This document shows positions 1-8,500 of a stretch of 28,635 nucleotides of DNA, piece by piece. The position numbers and the translations under genes are program-made. The DNA is from CAMDTE01 sp034679985. GTDB lineage: Bacteria > Bacteroidota > Bacteroidia > Flavobacteriales > Schleiferiaceae. The notes under the pieces are model-generated. The model was not told the origin of the DNA and ran no database searches. It saw only the letters and a program-made list of their open reading frames with translations. Within the stretch, counting starts at the first letter, position 1. Each line of letters starts with the position of its first letter. The stretch covers positions 1-28,635 of the forward strand of contig JAXITR010000026.1 of assembly GCA_034679985.1 (NCBI GenBank), written 5' to 3'.

Positions 1-31
1 ACAACATTTGAATGCACTGAAAGGAAAATAA
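1..31 (+). CDS. 3' tail of an upstream gene (possibly ftsK)
   Basis: Read from base 2, the first 30 bases give the open codons QHLNALKGK followed by TAA at 29-31, just ahead of the lolA start. This looks like the last residues of an upstream reading frame on the same strand. In many Bacteroidota the gene directly before lolA encodes the DNA translocase FtsK, so that is the natural guess. Nine residues cannot prove it, and chance remains possible. If real, the gene belongs to the same transcription unit as lolA, and its end overlaps the lolA ribosome-binding region (AAGGAAA). Confidence 0.3.
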   Translation, partial: QHLNALKGK

Positions 32-37
32 TTGAAC

Positions 38-703
38 ATGCAAACGAAACAACTTATTTGGACTGCCGCGGCCGCTTTGCTGCTGGGAAATTCTGCTTTC
101 GCACAAGCGCACGTAGAAGCGTTGAGCCTTTTGAAAGAGGTTCGCGTTAAAACCGAAGCCTACGCAGACCAAACCATAGCGTTCACCAATACCTTGGACG
201 CTCCGGGCCGCAACGGCGGTGCACGCGTCAAGCGCTCCAGCAAAGGAACAGTGACCGTAGTCGGCACCAACTACCGCTTGGATTGGAACGGCCAAACCAT
301 TTTTGTCAACAACGCAAAGGCGTACATCGTTTCGCCGGATGACGAGGAAGTTACGGTTCGTCCTTTGGGCAAAGACGGCAGTGCCTTCTCCCCTTCTTCA
401 CTTTTGGCCAAATACGAAACCGGCTCCAATTTTGCTTGGGCCGGAACCGCCACGGTGAAAGGCAAGACGATCAAATACGTGCGCATGAAGCCCAAGGCCT
501 CCGAAGAAGTTCGCGAGATTGTCATTGGGATTGACGTAAGTACCAAGCGACTTTATTCCTACCAAGAATTTGGACTCAACGATGTGATCACCACCATCAC
601 GGTAGACACCTACGCCGTAAATGGAGGGGTTTCCAAAGCAAAGGTCCTTTTCAACCGCGCGAACTATCCGGGGTACACCGTGGTGGAGCCCAAGTCCAAA
701 TAA
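38..703 (+). CDS. lolA: LolA-family outer-membrane lipoprotein carrier
   Basis: This 221-aa protein resembles periplasmic LolA, which carries lipoproteins from the inner membrane LolCDE complex to the outer membrane. The N-terminus is a clear signal peptide (MQTKQLIWTAAAALLLGNSAFA, cleavage probably after AFA). The rest is a beta-rich domain with the alternating pattern of the half-barrel fold (GTVTVVGTNYRLDWNGQTIF, about residues 68-87). Length fits the family. The start is taken as ATG at 38 rather than the in-frame TTG at 32, because it follows AAGGAAA and begins the signal peptide directly. It is followed 6 bp later by the LptF/G gene, the usual Bacteroidota envelope arrangement. The LolA family call is from memory of Bacteroidota homologues. 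A distant LolA-like function is possible. Confidence 0.85.
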   Translation: MQTKQLIWTAAAALLLGNSAFAQAHVEALSLLKEVRVKTEAYADQTIAFTNTLDAPGRNGGARVKRSSKGTVTVVGTNYRLDWNGQTIFVNNAKAYIVSPDDEEVTVRPLGKDGSAFSPSSLLAKYETGSNFAWAGTATVKGKTIKYVRMKPKASEEVREIVIGIDVSTKRLYSYQEFGLNDVITTITVDTYAVNGGVSKAKVLFNRANYPGYTVVEPKSK

Positions 704-709
704 AGCAGC

Positions 710-2098
710 GTGCGTCGGCTCGACCGGTACCTCATCGGTTCTTTCCTCCGTTTGTTCGTTCGAACGGTGGCCCTTTCTGTATTCATTTTGATGATGCAGA
801 TGGTTTGGAAATACATAGAGGAACTGACCGGACGAGGCATTGAATTGAGCGTATTGCTCCAGTTGTTGGTGTATTGGAGTGCGGCGGTTTTGCCCATGGC
901 GGTTCCGGTAGCCGTGCTGCTGGCCGGCATCATGGTGTACGGAGACCTGGCGGAGTCCAACGAATTCGCTGCCTTGCGGGCTTCCGGAATTGGTTTTTGG
1001 CGCCTTTCACGCCCACTCTTGGCGGTAGTCGGCTTGGTGGGGGTTGGCATGTTCTTCGTGAACAACAACGTCATTCCGGTGGCCAATTTCAAAGGCGAAA
1101 ACCTGTTGATCAACATAGCCCAACAGAAACCTACGTTCAATTTGCAGCCCGGTTATTTTTACCACGGCCTGGAGGGGTACACGGTCAAGGTGGATCGCAA
1201 AAGCGATCAGGAAGTATGGGGAATCATGGTGTACGACCACACGGACCGCACCCAGGGAAATGCCCGACTTCTGTCTGCGCCCCACGGAACGCTGCGCCCA
1301 ATCGCTGGAGGAAAATGGTTGGAATTGACCCTTGAAAACGGGTCTATTTACGAGGAGTTGAAAGCACGTACCCCAGAGGAACGAGCGGGAAGACCCTTTT
1401 TGCGTGCTGAATTTGACACGCTCTTCATGCGGTTCAATATGGCCAATTTCCAAGGAAAAGACCTTTATGCGGTTCAGCGTTCCAATCAATTCAACATGCT
1501 GACTGTGCGCCAATTGGAGTCGTCCTTGGATTCGTTGGAGCGGGTATTGGGACGGCGCAAGGTGGAAATGGGACGCGAGTGGACTCTGCGTTATTCGGGA
1601 TTGGATTCCACACGCTCTTGGGTGCCTAGAGCAACGCTTTCGTGGTCTTTTAATGAACTGGACGCCGCGGACCAAGCCCGAATTGTTGGCAATGCGCGGT
1701 TTATGGGCGAAGCGCAAAAAGAACGACTGACCCAGAGCCGCATGGAAATGAACTACCGATCCGAAGTAGCGGTGCGGCATGAATTGGAATGGCACAAGAA
1801 GTTTGCCATCAGCGTTGCTTGCGTTTTGTTGTTTTTCATTGGCGCACCCTTGGGCGCAGTCATTCGAAAAGGCGGATTTGGACTGCCTTTTGTTTTGAGC
1901 GTGCTTCTGTTTTTACTGCATTATGTTTTGGGGATGGTTTCTGAAAAAATGGGGCGCGGATCTGTGCTCACCCCGGCAGAAGCTATTTGGTTGCCCAACT
2001 TGGTTTTGTTGCCGTTGGCCGTGTGGATGGTCCATTTGGCGGCGTCGGATCGAACTTGGAATTTTCAAAAACGTGGAAGTACTGCACCTGTGCAATAA
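710..2098 (+). CDS. LptF/LptG-family permease (YjgP/YjgQ)
   Basis: This 462-aa integral membrane protein has the LptF/LptG layout. There are three N-terminal transmembrane segments (about residues 10-30, 50-80, 98-120), a long periplasmic domain (about 130-360) and three C-terminal segments (about 366-390, 395-415, 425-450). LptF and LptG form the channel of the LptB2FG transporter, which extracts lipopolysaccharide from the inner membrane. The cytoplasmic stretch GDLAESNEFAALRASGIG (about 86-103) matches the conserved coupling region that contacts LptB, and FIGAPLGAVIRKGGFGLP starts the C-terminal half. The only start upstream of a reasonable N-terminus is GTG at 710. The gene overlaps the next glycosyltransferase by 26 bp. 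F and G subunits cannot be told apart by eye, so no symbol is given. Confidence 0.9.
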   Translation: MRRLDRYLIGSFLRLFVRTVALSVFILMMQMVWKYIEELTGRGIELSVLLQLLVYWSAAVLPMAVPVAVLLAGIMVYGDLAESNEFAALRASGIGFWRLSRPLLAVVGLVGVGMFFVNNNVIPVANFKGENLLINIAQQKPTFNLQPGYFYHGLEGYTVKVDRKSDQEVWGIMVYDHTDRTQGNARLLSAPHGTLRPIAGGKWLELTLENGSIYEELKARTPEERAGRPFLRAEFDTLFMRFNMANFQGKDLYAVQRSNQFNMLTVRQLESSLDSLERVLGRRKVEMGREWTLRYSGLDSTRSWVPRATLSWSFNELDAADQARIVGNARFMGEAQKERLTQSRMEMNYRSEVAVRHELEWHKKFAISVACVLLFFIGAPLGAVIRKGGFGLPFVLSVLLFLLHYVLGMVSEKMGRGSVLTPAEAIWLPNLVLLPLAVWMVHLAASDRTWNFQKRGSTAPVQ

Positions 2099-3251
2099 AG
2101 TTCCGCACCCCGGTCGGGACGGAAGTTCCTTGGCCATGGGGGCGTTGGTTCGGGTGCTCTTGGAGACGGGAGCACACGTTACGACGTTGGCGTTTAACAC
2201 CCAAAAACACTGGGTGAATGCTCCTTCCTACCCCAATGAATGGGGCCCCAACGTTCGGCTCTTTGCGGTGGATGCGCATACGTCGCCTACGGCGTTGGGG
2301 GCTGTTTGGGCCTGGCTTTGCGGGGTTCCATACACCGTCAGCAGGTTTCGAACTTCTGCCTACGCCAGCGAGTTGAATCGGTTGTTGCGGTCACAAAAAT
2401 GGGACGTTGTGGTGGCTGACGGATTGACCCAAACGGTTTACGGGCCCGAATTACATGCCTGGGGCGGTCCGGTGGTGTACCGAGCGCACAACGTTGAATT
2501 TCGCATTTGGGAGCACGTAGCCCGGGGCGAACGAAATGTGCTCAAAAGGTGGTACCTCCGCACGGAAGTGAATAGGTTGCGGAAAATGGAACATCAGGTT
2601 TGGAAGGAATGGCCGGAAAAATGGGCCATAACTCCTGAAGATGCCTTGGAAATGGGCGGATATTCCGTGCCGTGTACGGTGGGCCATTGGCCAGACGATG
2701 CGGAAGTACCTCCGGCCGCTTTGTTCCACATGGGTGCCTTGGATTGGTTGCCCAATGTTGAGGGATTGCGCTGGTTTGTGGAACATGTTTGGCCGTTGGT
2801 GCGGCGTGAACTTCCGGCGGCCACCTTTTCCGTTTTGGGACGGGGCGTGCGCCTTCAAGAATTTCATCGCCCCAATCAAGGTCTGTACGCAAAGGAGGCA
2901 AACGGTAGTTTTGCCGAGGTTACGGCTGGCTTGGGAATATCCGTGGTACCCTTGCTGAGTGGAAGCGGAATGCGCATTAAAGCTTTAGATGCGATGACAA
3001 ATTGTAAATCAATTGTCTCTACGTCATTAGGCGTAGACGGTATTGGATTCATCGACGGAACCCACGGATGGGTGGCGGACGATGCCGAATCCTTTGCTGT
3101 GGCAGTTGTTTCCGCACTTTCGGATGCGCCCGAGCGCATGCGGCGCGCCCAAGGGGCACGGGCATGGGCAGAAGCGAAATTCTCGGACCAAGCGGTGGCC
3201 GCCGAATTGGGCAGTCGATTGCGGGATGCCAAACCTTTGCGGTCGTGCTGA
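2073..3251 (+). CDS. GT4-like glycosyltransferase (group 1)
   Basis: This 392-aa protein looks like a GT-B fold glycosyltransferase of family GT4 type. Its N-terminus, MEVLHLCNKVPHPGRDGSSL, is the typical first strand and glycine loop. The C-terminal half has LDWLPNVEGLRWFVEHVWP (about 226-244), then PLLSGSGMRIKALDAMTNCK (about 295-314) and STSLGVDGI, where family members bind the nucleotide-sugar donor. The usual EX7E is not clear. The start is GTG at 2073, 26 bp inside the permease gene; the reading frame stays open further upstream, but that part translates to unlike, Trp/Cys-rich sequence that mirrors the permease codons. It overlaps the following GT2 gene by 7 bp, which implies translational coupling. 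Substrate is unknown; LPS core, capsule or glycolipid are reasonable guesses from the context. Confidence 0.85.
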   Translation: MEVLHLCNKVPHPGRDGSSLAMGALVRVLLETGAHVTTLAFNTQKHWVNAPSYPNEWGPNVRLFAVDAHTSPTALGAVWAWLCGVPYTVSRFRTSAYASELNRLLRSQKWDVVVADGLTQTVYGPELHAWGGPVVYRAHNVEFRIWEHVARGERNVLKRWYLRTEVNRLRKMEHQVWKEWPEKWAITPEDALEMGGYSVPCTVGHWPDDAEVPPAALFHMGALDWLPNVEGLRWFVEHVWPLVRRELPAATFSVLGRGVRLQEFHRPNQGLYAKEANGSFAEVTAGLGISVVPLLSGSGMRIKALDAMTNCKSIVSTSLGVDGIGFIDGTHGWVADDAESFAVAVVSALSDAPERMRRAQGARAWAEAKFSDQAVAAELGSRLRDAKPLRSC

Positions 3252-4429
3252 TTGTTGGGTTGTTGCTCTTGGCGGTACCGTACGTCGTGTTTCCCGCAGT
3301 GCTGGGCCTGTTGGCGCGGATTCTTCCCTTGGGAACCGTCGGACCCAACGAATTATTGACCGACGACGAATGTCCTGAAGTGGACGTTGTGGTTGCGGCA
3401 TACAACGAAGAAAAAGTCATTGGCCGACTGCTCCAATCTTTGGGGGAATCCAACTATCCGGCGGGGAAATTGCGCATTTGGGTTGGGTCTGATTTGTCGA
3501 CGGACGGCACAGACCGGACGGTTTTGGATTGGATTTCCAAAAACCCGCTCATCTCGCTGGTGCGGATGGAGGCTCGAACGGGCAAATCGGGCATCATCAA
3601 TCACTTGGTGGGCTTGGGGAAGGCCGAGGTGGTGGTGGGCACGGATGCCAACATCGTTTTTACGCCAGACGCGGTGCGCCGATTGGTGAGCACGCTTGTG
3701 CAACGCCGGGCCGGTGTGGTAGGCGGTCGGCTGGTCTATCAAGCAGCGGGAGACCGTTTGGCCGGTGCACCGGGCTCTATAGCTTCGGAGGAGCGTCATT
3801 ACACGCAATTTGAGTCCAAACTCAAACAATGGGAGAGCGATCTTTTTGGCTGCACCCTAGGGGTAGAGGGCGGTTGCTATGCGGTGGTACGAAATGTTTG
3901 GCAGCCCATCCCGCCCGCTACCTTCATGGAGGATTTTTTTGTTTCCCTTCAGGTTTTGCGGTCCGGCCTTCCCGTGCTTTGGGAAGGACAGGCCGTGGCG
4001 TACGAAGATGTTTCCGTAGACCGACACGAGGAATTTGCGCGCAAGGTGCGCATCTCGTTGGGCAACTACCAAAATTTAGCTCGCTTTTGGCCTTTGCTCT
4101 TCACCAAACCGCTTCCTTTGGGCCTGCTCTTTTTGGGCCACAAGGTGCTTCGGTGGCTTTTTCCGCTGGTGGCCTTGGGTGTTTTGGCTTTGGCCGGGTG
4201 GAAGCTGTTTCACGGAACGGCGGAAGTCCTGGAGTTCGCAACCCTATCCGCATGGGCATTGGCTGTGGCGTCTTGGATCAGTCTTTCCCTGTGGCCCAAA
4301 AGCCGACACAATCCCCTGCAACCGCTTGGGTATTTTACCTCATTGAATGCTGCCTTGTTATTGGGACTTGCGCGGTACCTTCGCGGCGTAAAATCCAGTG
4401 TTTGGAAACCCACCGAACGCACGATCTAA
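3245..4429 (+). CDS. Membrane-bound family 2 glycosyltransferase
   Basis: This 394-aa protein is a processive-type GT2 enzyme. It has an N-terminal hydrophobic segment (about residues 2-29), a cytosolic GT-A domain, and three C-terminal membrane segments (about 285-318, 328-348, 357-375). Visible motifs are VVAAYNEEKVI (about 49-59), DLSTDGTD (nucleotide binding), GTDANIVF (metal-binding acidic pair) and FMEDFF (acceptor/catalytic acid). RKVRISLGNYQNL lies where a Q/RxxRW-like element would be. Start is taken as GTG at 3245, overlapping the previous stop by 7 bp; the frame is open upstream, but that sequence is a shadow of the preceding gene. ribB follows after 8 bp. The architecture resembles BcsA/HasA-like or dolichol-phosphate-sugar-type synthases. 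The sugar and product are not deducible. Confidence 0.87.
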   Translation: MLIVGLLLLAVPYVVFPAVLGLLARILPLGTVGPNELLTDDECPEVDVVVAAYNEEKVIGRLLQSLGESNYPAGKLRIWVGSDLSTDGTDRTVLDWISKNPLISLVRMEARTGKSGIINHLVGLGKAEVVVGTDANIVFTPDAVRRLVSTLVQRRAGVVGGRLVYQAAGDRLAGAPGSIASEERHYTQFESKLKQWESDLFGCTLGVEGGCYAVVRNVWQPIPPATFMEDFFVSLQVLRSGLPVLWEGQAVAYEDVSVDRHEEFARKVRISLGNYQNLARFWPLLFTKPLPLGLLFLGHKVLRWLFPLVALGVLALAGWKLFHGTAEVLEFATLSAWALAVASWISLSLWPKSRHNPLQPLGYFTSLNAALLLGLARYLRGVKSSVWKPTERTI

Positions 4430-4437
4430 TTCTCGCC

Positions 4438-5580
4438 ATGGCCGCTGATTCTCCTGCTCAAGACCCCATTCAATTGGATTCCATCGACGACGCCATCCGC
4501 GCATTGGCCGCGGGTAAATTGGTGTTGGTGGTGGACGATGCCGACCGCGAAAACGAAGGCGATTTGGTGGGCGCCGCCTCGTTGATTACGCCGGAAAGCA
4601 TCAACTTCATGGCCAAACACGGCCGCGGACTGATCTGCACGCCCCTCCCCGACTCCTACTGCGAACGGTTGGACTTGCATCCTATGGTGCAACGCAACAC
4701 GGATCCGCACCACACGGCGTTTACCGTGAGCATTGACCTCCGGGGCCACGGCGTGACCACCGGTATTTCGGCGTCGGACCGGGCGGAAACCATCCGTGCT
4801 TTGGTGGACCCTTCCTTTGGTCCGGACGATTTCAACCGACCCGGCCACGTTTTTCCTTTGCGCGCGAAACCCGGTGGCGTACTGCAACGAACCGGCCATA
4901 CGGAGGCCGCCGTTGATTTGGCGCGTTTGGCGGGATTGCCGCCGGTGGGCGTCATTGTGGAGGTCATGAACGAAGACGGAACCATGGCGCGGTTGCCGCA
5001 ACTGGTAGAAATGGCGCGTGAATGGAACCTGCCGCTGGTGTCCATTGCGGATTTGGTGGCCTACCGCATGGCCAAAGAATCTTTGGTTCGCGAAACCTAC
5101 CGCACCTCGGTGACCACCCCGACGGGCACGTTTGAAGCCATTGTTTTCCAGCAACAAGACGGTTTGGAGCACTTGGCATTTACCCACGGCAAGTGGGATA
5201 CGGAGGACGAAGTTTTGGTGCGCATGCAAACGGGTGGCGCTTTGGCCGACGCCGTCGATTGGATTCAGCACCGTCCGGAAGAGAAGTTGCACCAAGCCTT
5301 TGCAGCGATTGCGAAAGCTGGCGCTGGAGCGGTGGTGTGCATGAATACTCCCGGCAGCAGCTCCTCCATGGTGGAAAAACTGAAAAACCTTCAAAACATA
5401 CGGCCTTCGTTTGGCGGCGACCCGCGTGATTACGGCATGGGGGCGCAAATACTGCGCGCGCTGGGCGTCCGTCGAGTCAACCTACTGACCTCTCAACCCA
5501 TGAAACGGGTAGGGATTGAAGGGTACGGCCTGACCATTGCCCGCAACACCCTATTTACTTCACCTTCTTCCGACGCCTGA
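4438..5580 (+). CDS. ribB: 3,4-dihydroxy-2-butanone-4-phosphate synthase with degenerate GTP cyclohydrolase II domain
   Basis: This 380-aa protein has the length and two-domain layout of RibBA. Residues 1-208 are a full RibB domain, converting ribulose 5-phosphate to the four-carbon unit of riboflavin. It has the acidic loop DDADRENEGD (33-42), HGRGLIC (61-67), TDPHHTAFTVSID (88-100), GVTTGISASDRA (105-116) and RTGHTEAAVDL (151-161). Residues 220-370 align with GTP cyclohydrolase II by DYGMGAQILRALGVRR (331-346) and EGYGL. However, the zinc cysteines expected near 262-276 are missing (VRMQTGGALADAVDW), and the catalytic RQEGRGIGL is replaced by NTPGSSSSM (303-311). RibA activity is therefore probably lost and must come from elsewhere. 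Start ATG 4438 gives the normal N-terminus. The 3' end overlaps tamB tail-to-tail by 26 bp. No FMN riboswitch fits in the 8-bp gap upstream. Confidence 0.92.
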   Translation: MAADSPAQDPIQLDSIDDAIRALAAGKLVLVVDDADRENEGDLVGAASLITPESINFMAKHGRGLICTPLPDSYCERLDLHPMVQRNTDPHHTAFTVSIDLRGHGVTTGISASDRAETIRALVDPSFGPDDFNRPGHVFPLRAKPGGVLQRTGHTEAAVDLARLAGLPPVGVIVEVMNEDGTMARLPQLVEMAREWNLPLVSIADLVAYRMAKESLVRETYRTSVTTPTGTFEAIVFQQQDGLEHLAFTHGKWDTEDEVLVRMQTGGALADAVDWIQHRPEEKLHQAFAAIAKAGAGAVVCMNTPGSSSSMVEKLKNLQNIRPSFGGDPRDYGMGAQILRALGVRRVNLLTSQPMKRVGIEGYGLTIARNTLFTSPSSDA

Positions 5581-8500
5581 ACAGCGCCTTCCACGTATTG
5601 GCTTGGGTTCCAAATTCCAACCCAATACCTTGGGTGTAGGGACTGAGTCGGTCCAAAGCCGGATTGTTGTTGTTGCTTCGGTTGAATGCGCGTGCTTTCC
5701 AGCGTCCGTCTTCGGTTATTTTGTAGTTGACCTGAACGTCGCCCACCAGACCCGAAGTGGTGCTGCTCGCGTCTTGCCGCCCCAAAGGCACGTCCAGCGT
5801 GGTTTGAACCGAAACGCGATCGTTGAGGAAGGCCTTGGAGAGGGCTACTTCCAATTGATCGCGGGCATCGGACCGGTTGGAGCCCGAATACGCCAAGTCA
5901 ATGTCCACAAAATCGCCCAGCCCCTGTGCCAAGAAGTTGGAAAACTGACTGGCCAGCATTTGGGTGGTGTTGGCGTTGACGGATTGAACGCTCTGGCTCA
6001 GCAATCCTTCGTTGGATTGCCAAAAAGCATTGGTGAGCAACAAGCTGAATGCTTGAATGTTGCGCTTATCGCCATCCGCCAATCGGTTGCGCAATTCCTC
6101 TTGCCAAGCCGGATTGGCGTTGGGCAAGGCAAAATCAAAGCCCAATTGCGGCTGCATCAAATCCCCAGTTAGGTTTAATCCCAATTGGACGGGAACGCGT
6201 TGCCCTCCGTAATCCGGTTGATTCACCATACCGGTCAATGCAGTGCGTGTGGTGTACACCGCCCGTAGGTTCACACGTCCTCCGTAAGGATCACCGGTCC
6301 ACGCCAGCGTTCCGCCGGGTGCTACGTCAAACGATTTGTTGATGAGGTTCTGGAGGGTAAACAAATAACTTCCTCCGGTCAATTCTACCGATCCGTTCAA
6401 ACGCAGCGCACCGGTTGGGGGATAGTCCACCTTCATCCACCCCACTCCATTGCCGCGAATGATGTCGCCCACGGTTTCGTCCAAAAGCAATTCCATGGTC
6501 ATCATGGGCGTTACTTGCAAGGCCAGGGAAACATCCAGACCGCGCGCCACCGTGGTTCTAATGCGCTCCGGTGCCTCCTGAATGGGCCGCACAAACGAAA
6601 TGGAGGAATTGGCTTCGTACTCGGTAGGCGTAGACAGCGGCAACTTAAACACACTGGGTTTGGCAGCCTCCGCACGCACGTCCAAACGCAGCGCATCCAA
6701 AGGCCCAAGCACTTTCACAGTTCCCTTGGCGTACACCTTGCCGAAGAAAAGATCCGACGTCGGAAGGTCCAAAGCCAACAGATCTACCAATTCCAAGGTG
6801 AGGTCCAGGCGCGGATCCTTGAATTTATTGGGTCGGAAGGTGGCAGACAAGGACCCTTGGGTTCGTTCCTTGGTGTCACGAATAACCACGGGATGCAAGG
6901 TCCATTGGTTCTCGCCCAACGTCAGCCTGGGCACCCCGTCCACGCCGTAATCTGTACCCAAAAGGGGCACGGAAGCCGCAAATGAAGGGAGTTCTAATTC
7001 CCCTGTTAATAGGTATTTAGACTCACTCCATTGAAATTTAACTTCACCTCGAACCGTGCCTCGAAATCGGTCCAAAGTACCGGCCAAATAAGGTTGCAGC
7101 GCCATCAAACGGAGTCGATCCACGTGTACGGTGGCTTGGACCGGCCACTGTTCTGCCTGGGGATCGTAGCTGGCCCGAACGGAGACCGTTTTGCGCTCGC
7201 CCCGATCTAGAGACAACCCGATGGTGGAAATTTTGGTGGTCTTGCTGTAGTCTGCAGATCCGGTCAACGTGCCCATCCATTCGCGGTTCCACACCAGGGA
7301 ATCGATGCCTAAGGAACCTTGGATTCCGGGAGTTCCCAAGGGCGATTGCACGGATACTTGAGCAGACACACGTCCGGAAAGTTGGGTGTTGGTGCTGTCC
7401 AGCCACGGTTTTGCGAGCGAAAGCGGCAAGCCTTCCATTCCCATCATAAAATAAGCATCCGGTGCCGCAGACAATGCCCCGCCAAACCACACCATACCTT
7501 GGTCGCCAGACCAGCGCACGGGATCCGATTCCCATCCTCGGGGCCCGGTGGACCAGGTGGCGCCGGCGGTAGTTTGAAGCACATCGCCCGGAATGCGCAG
7601 GGAACCGTCGCCCCAAAGACCCAACCAACTTCCTTTGTCTTGAAAATTAGCCTTGCTGCTTCCGGAAAACGCCAATCCGGATTCACTGGGGCCCTTTAAG
7701 GACCACTCCAAGGTACCTGAACCGTTGGCGGCTGACCAATGCACCACAGAGGAAGACGCGTATCCGGAAAGGGAATCCAATGAAACGTTCGCAAAAGCTT
7801 TTCCAGGCGAAGATGATCCCCCCGCAATAACTCCAAAAACCTCATTACCCCGTAAACGCGCACTGGGTACCACCACGGCCCACGTACTCTCGCCGTTGGG
7901 CCGCAGCGACCACTGCGCAAGCGTACCGCTGGCGCAATGGGCACTCGTGTCCACCAAATCCAACCAAGAATCTGTGTTTTTCAGAAGGATCCGCAGGTTC
8001 CCGGAGGCTCCTGTAGCAGTTACTGATTTGGACGTTTGGCCCGCCAATCGTTCTTCCCAAGGCCCGGCCCACCAACCCAAAACCTCCGTTGGATTCCCGA
8101 CGGCGGATGCATCCAGATCCAAGGCGTCGCCGCGCACAGTCAACGATGCACGATCCTCGTTCCACGAAGCGGTGGCGTCCAATTCGCCCAGCGGATGCCC
8201 GCCTTGCGCATTGCGCCAATTGGCACCCATTTGTTTGAATTCCAGTTCTTTATTCGCATTTTCTGCTGCAAACGAATAACTCCATTTGCCGGAAACGTGC
8301 GCTTCGGGCGCGGATGCCAGCCCCGCAGAACGCAAATCCAACTGCACCGACGTAAACTCACCCCGGTGTACCCAATGCGCGGAGTCCGGAAAACTAAATT
8401 CGTGTGCACCGTGGGCTTGTACGGCCGAATTGTTCCAATTCCATCCGGCAGAAAGTAAATGCGGCTCCAAATCAAACCGCGCGCGAAGACCGTCGGCCCG

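Noticed and set aside
4430..4437. FMN riboswitch before ribB
   Set aside because: The gap is only 8 bp and the gene is inside an operon, so no RFN element can fit there.
4426..5448. 340-aa open frame antisense to ribB
   Set aside because: Shadow with unusual His/Arg/Gln composition. The sense gene has all RibB motifs.
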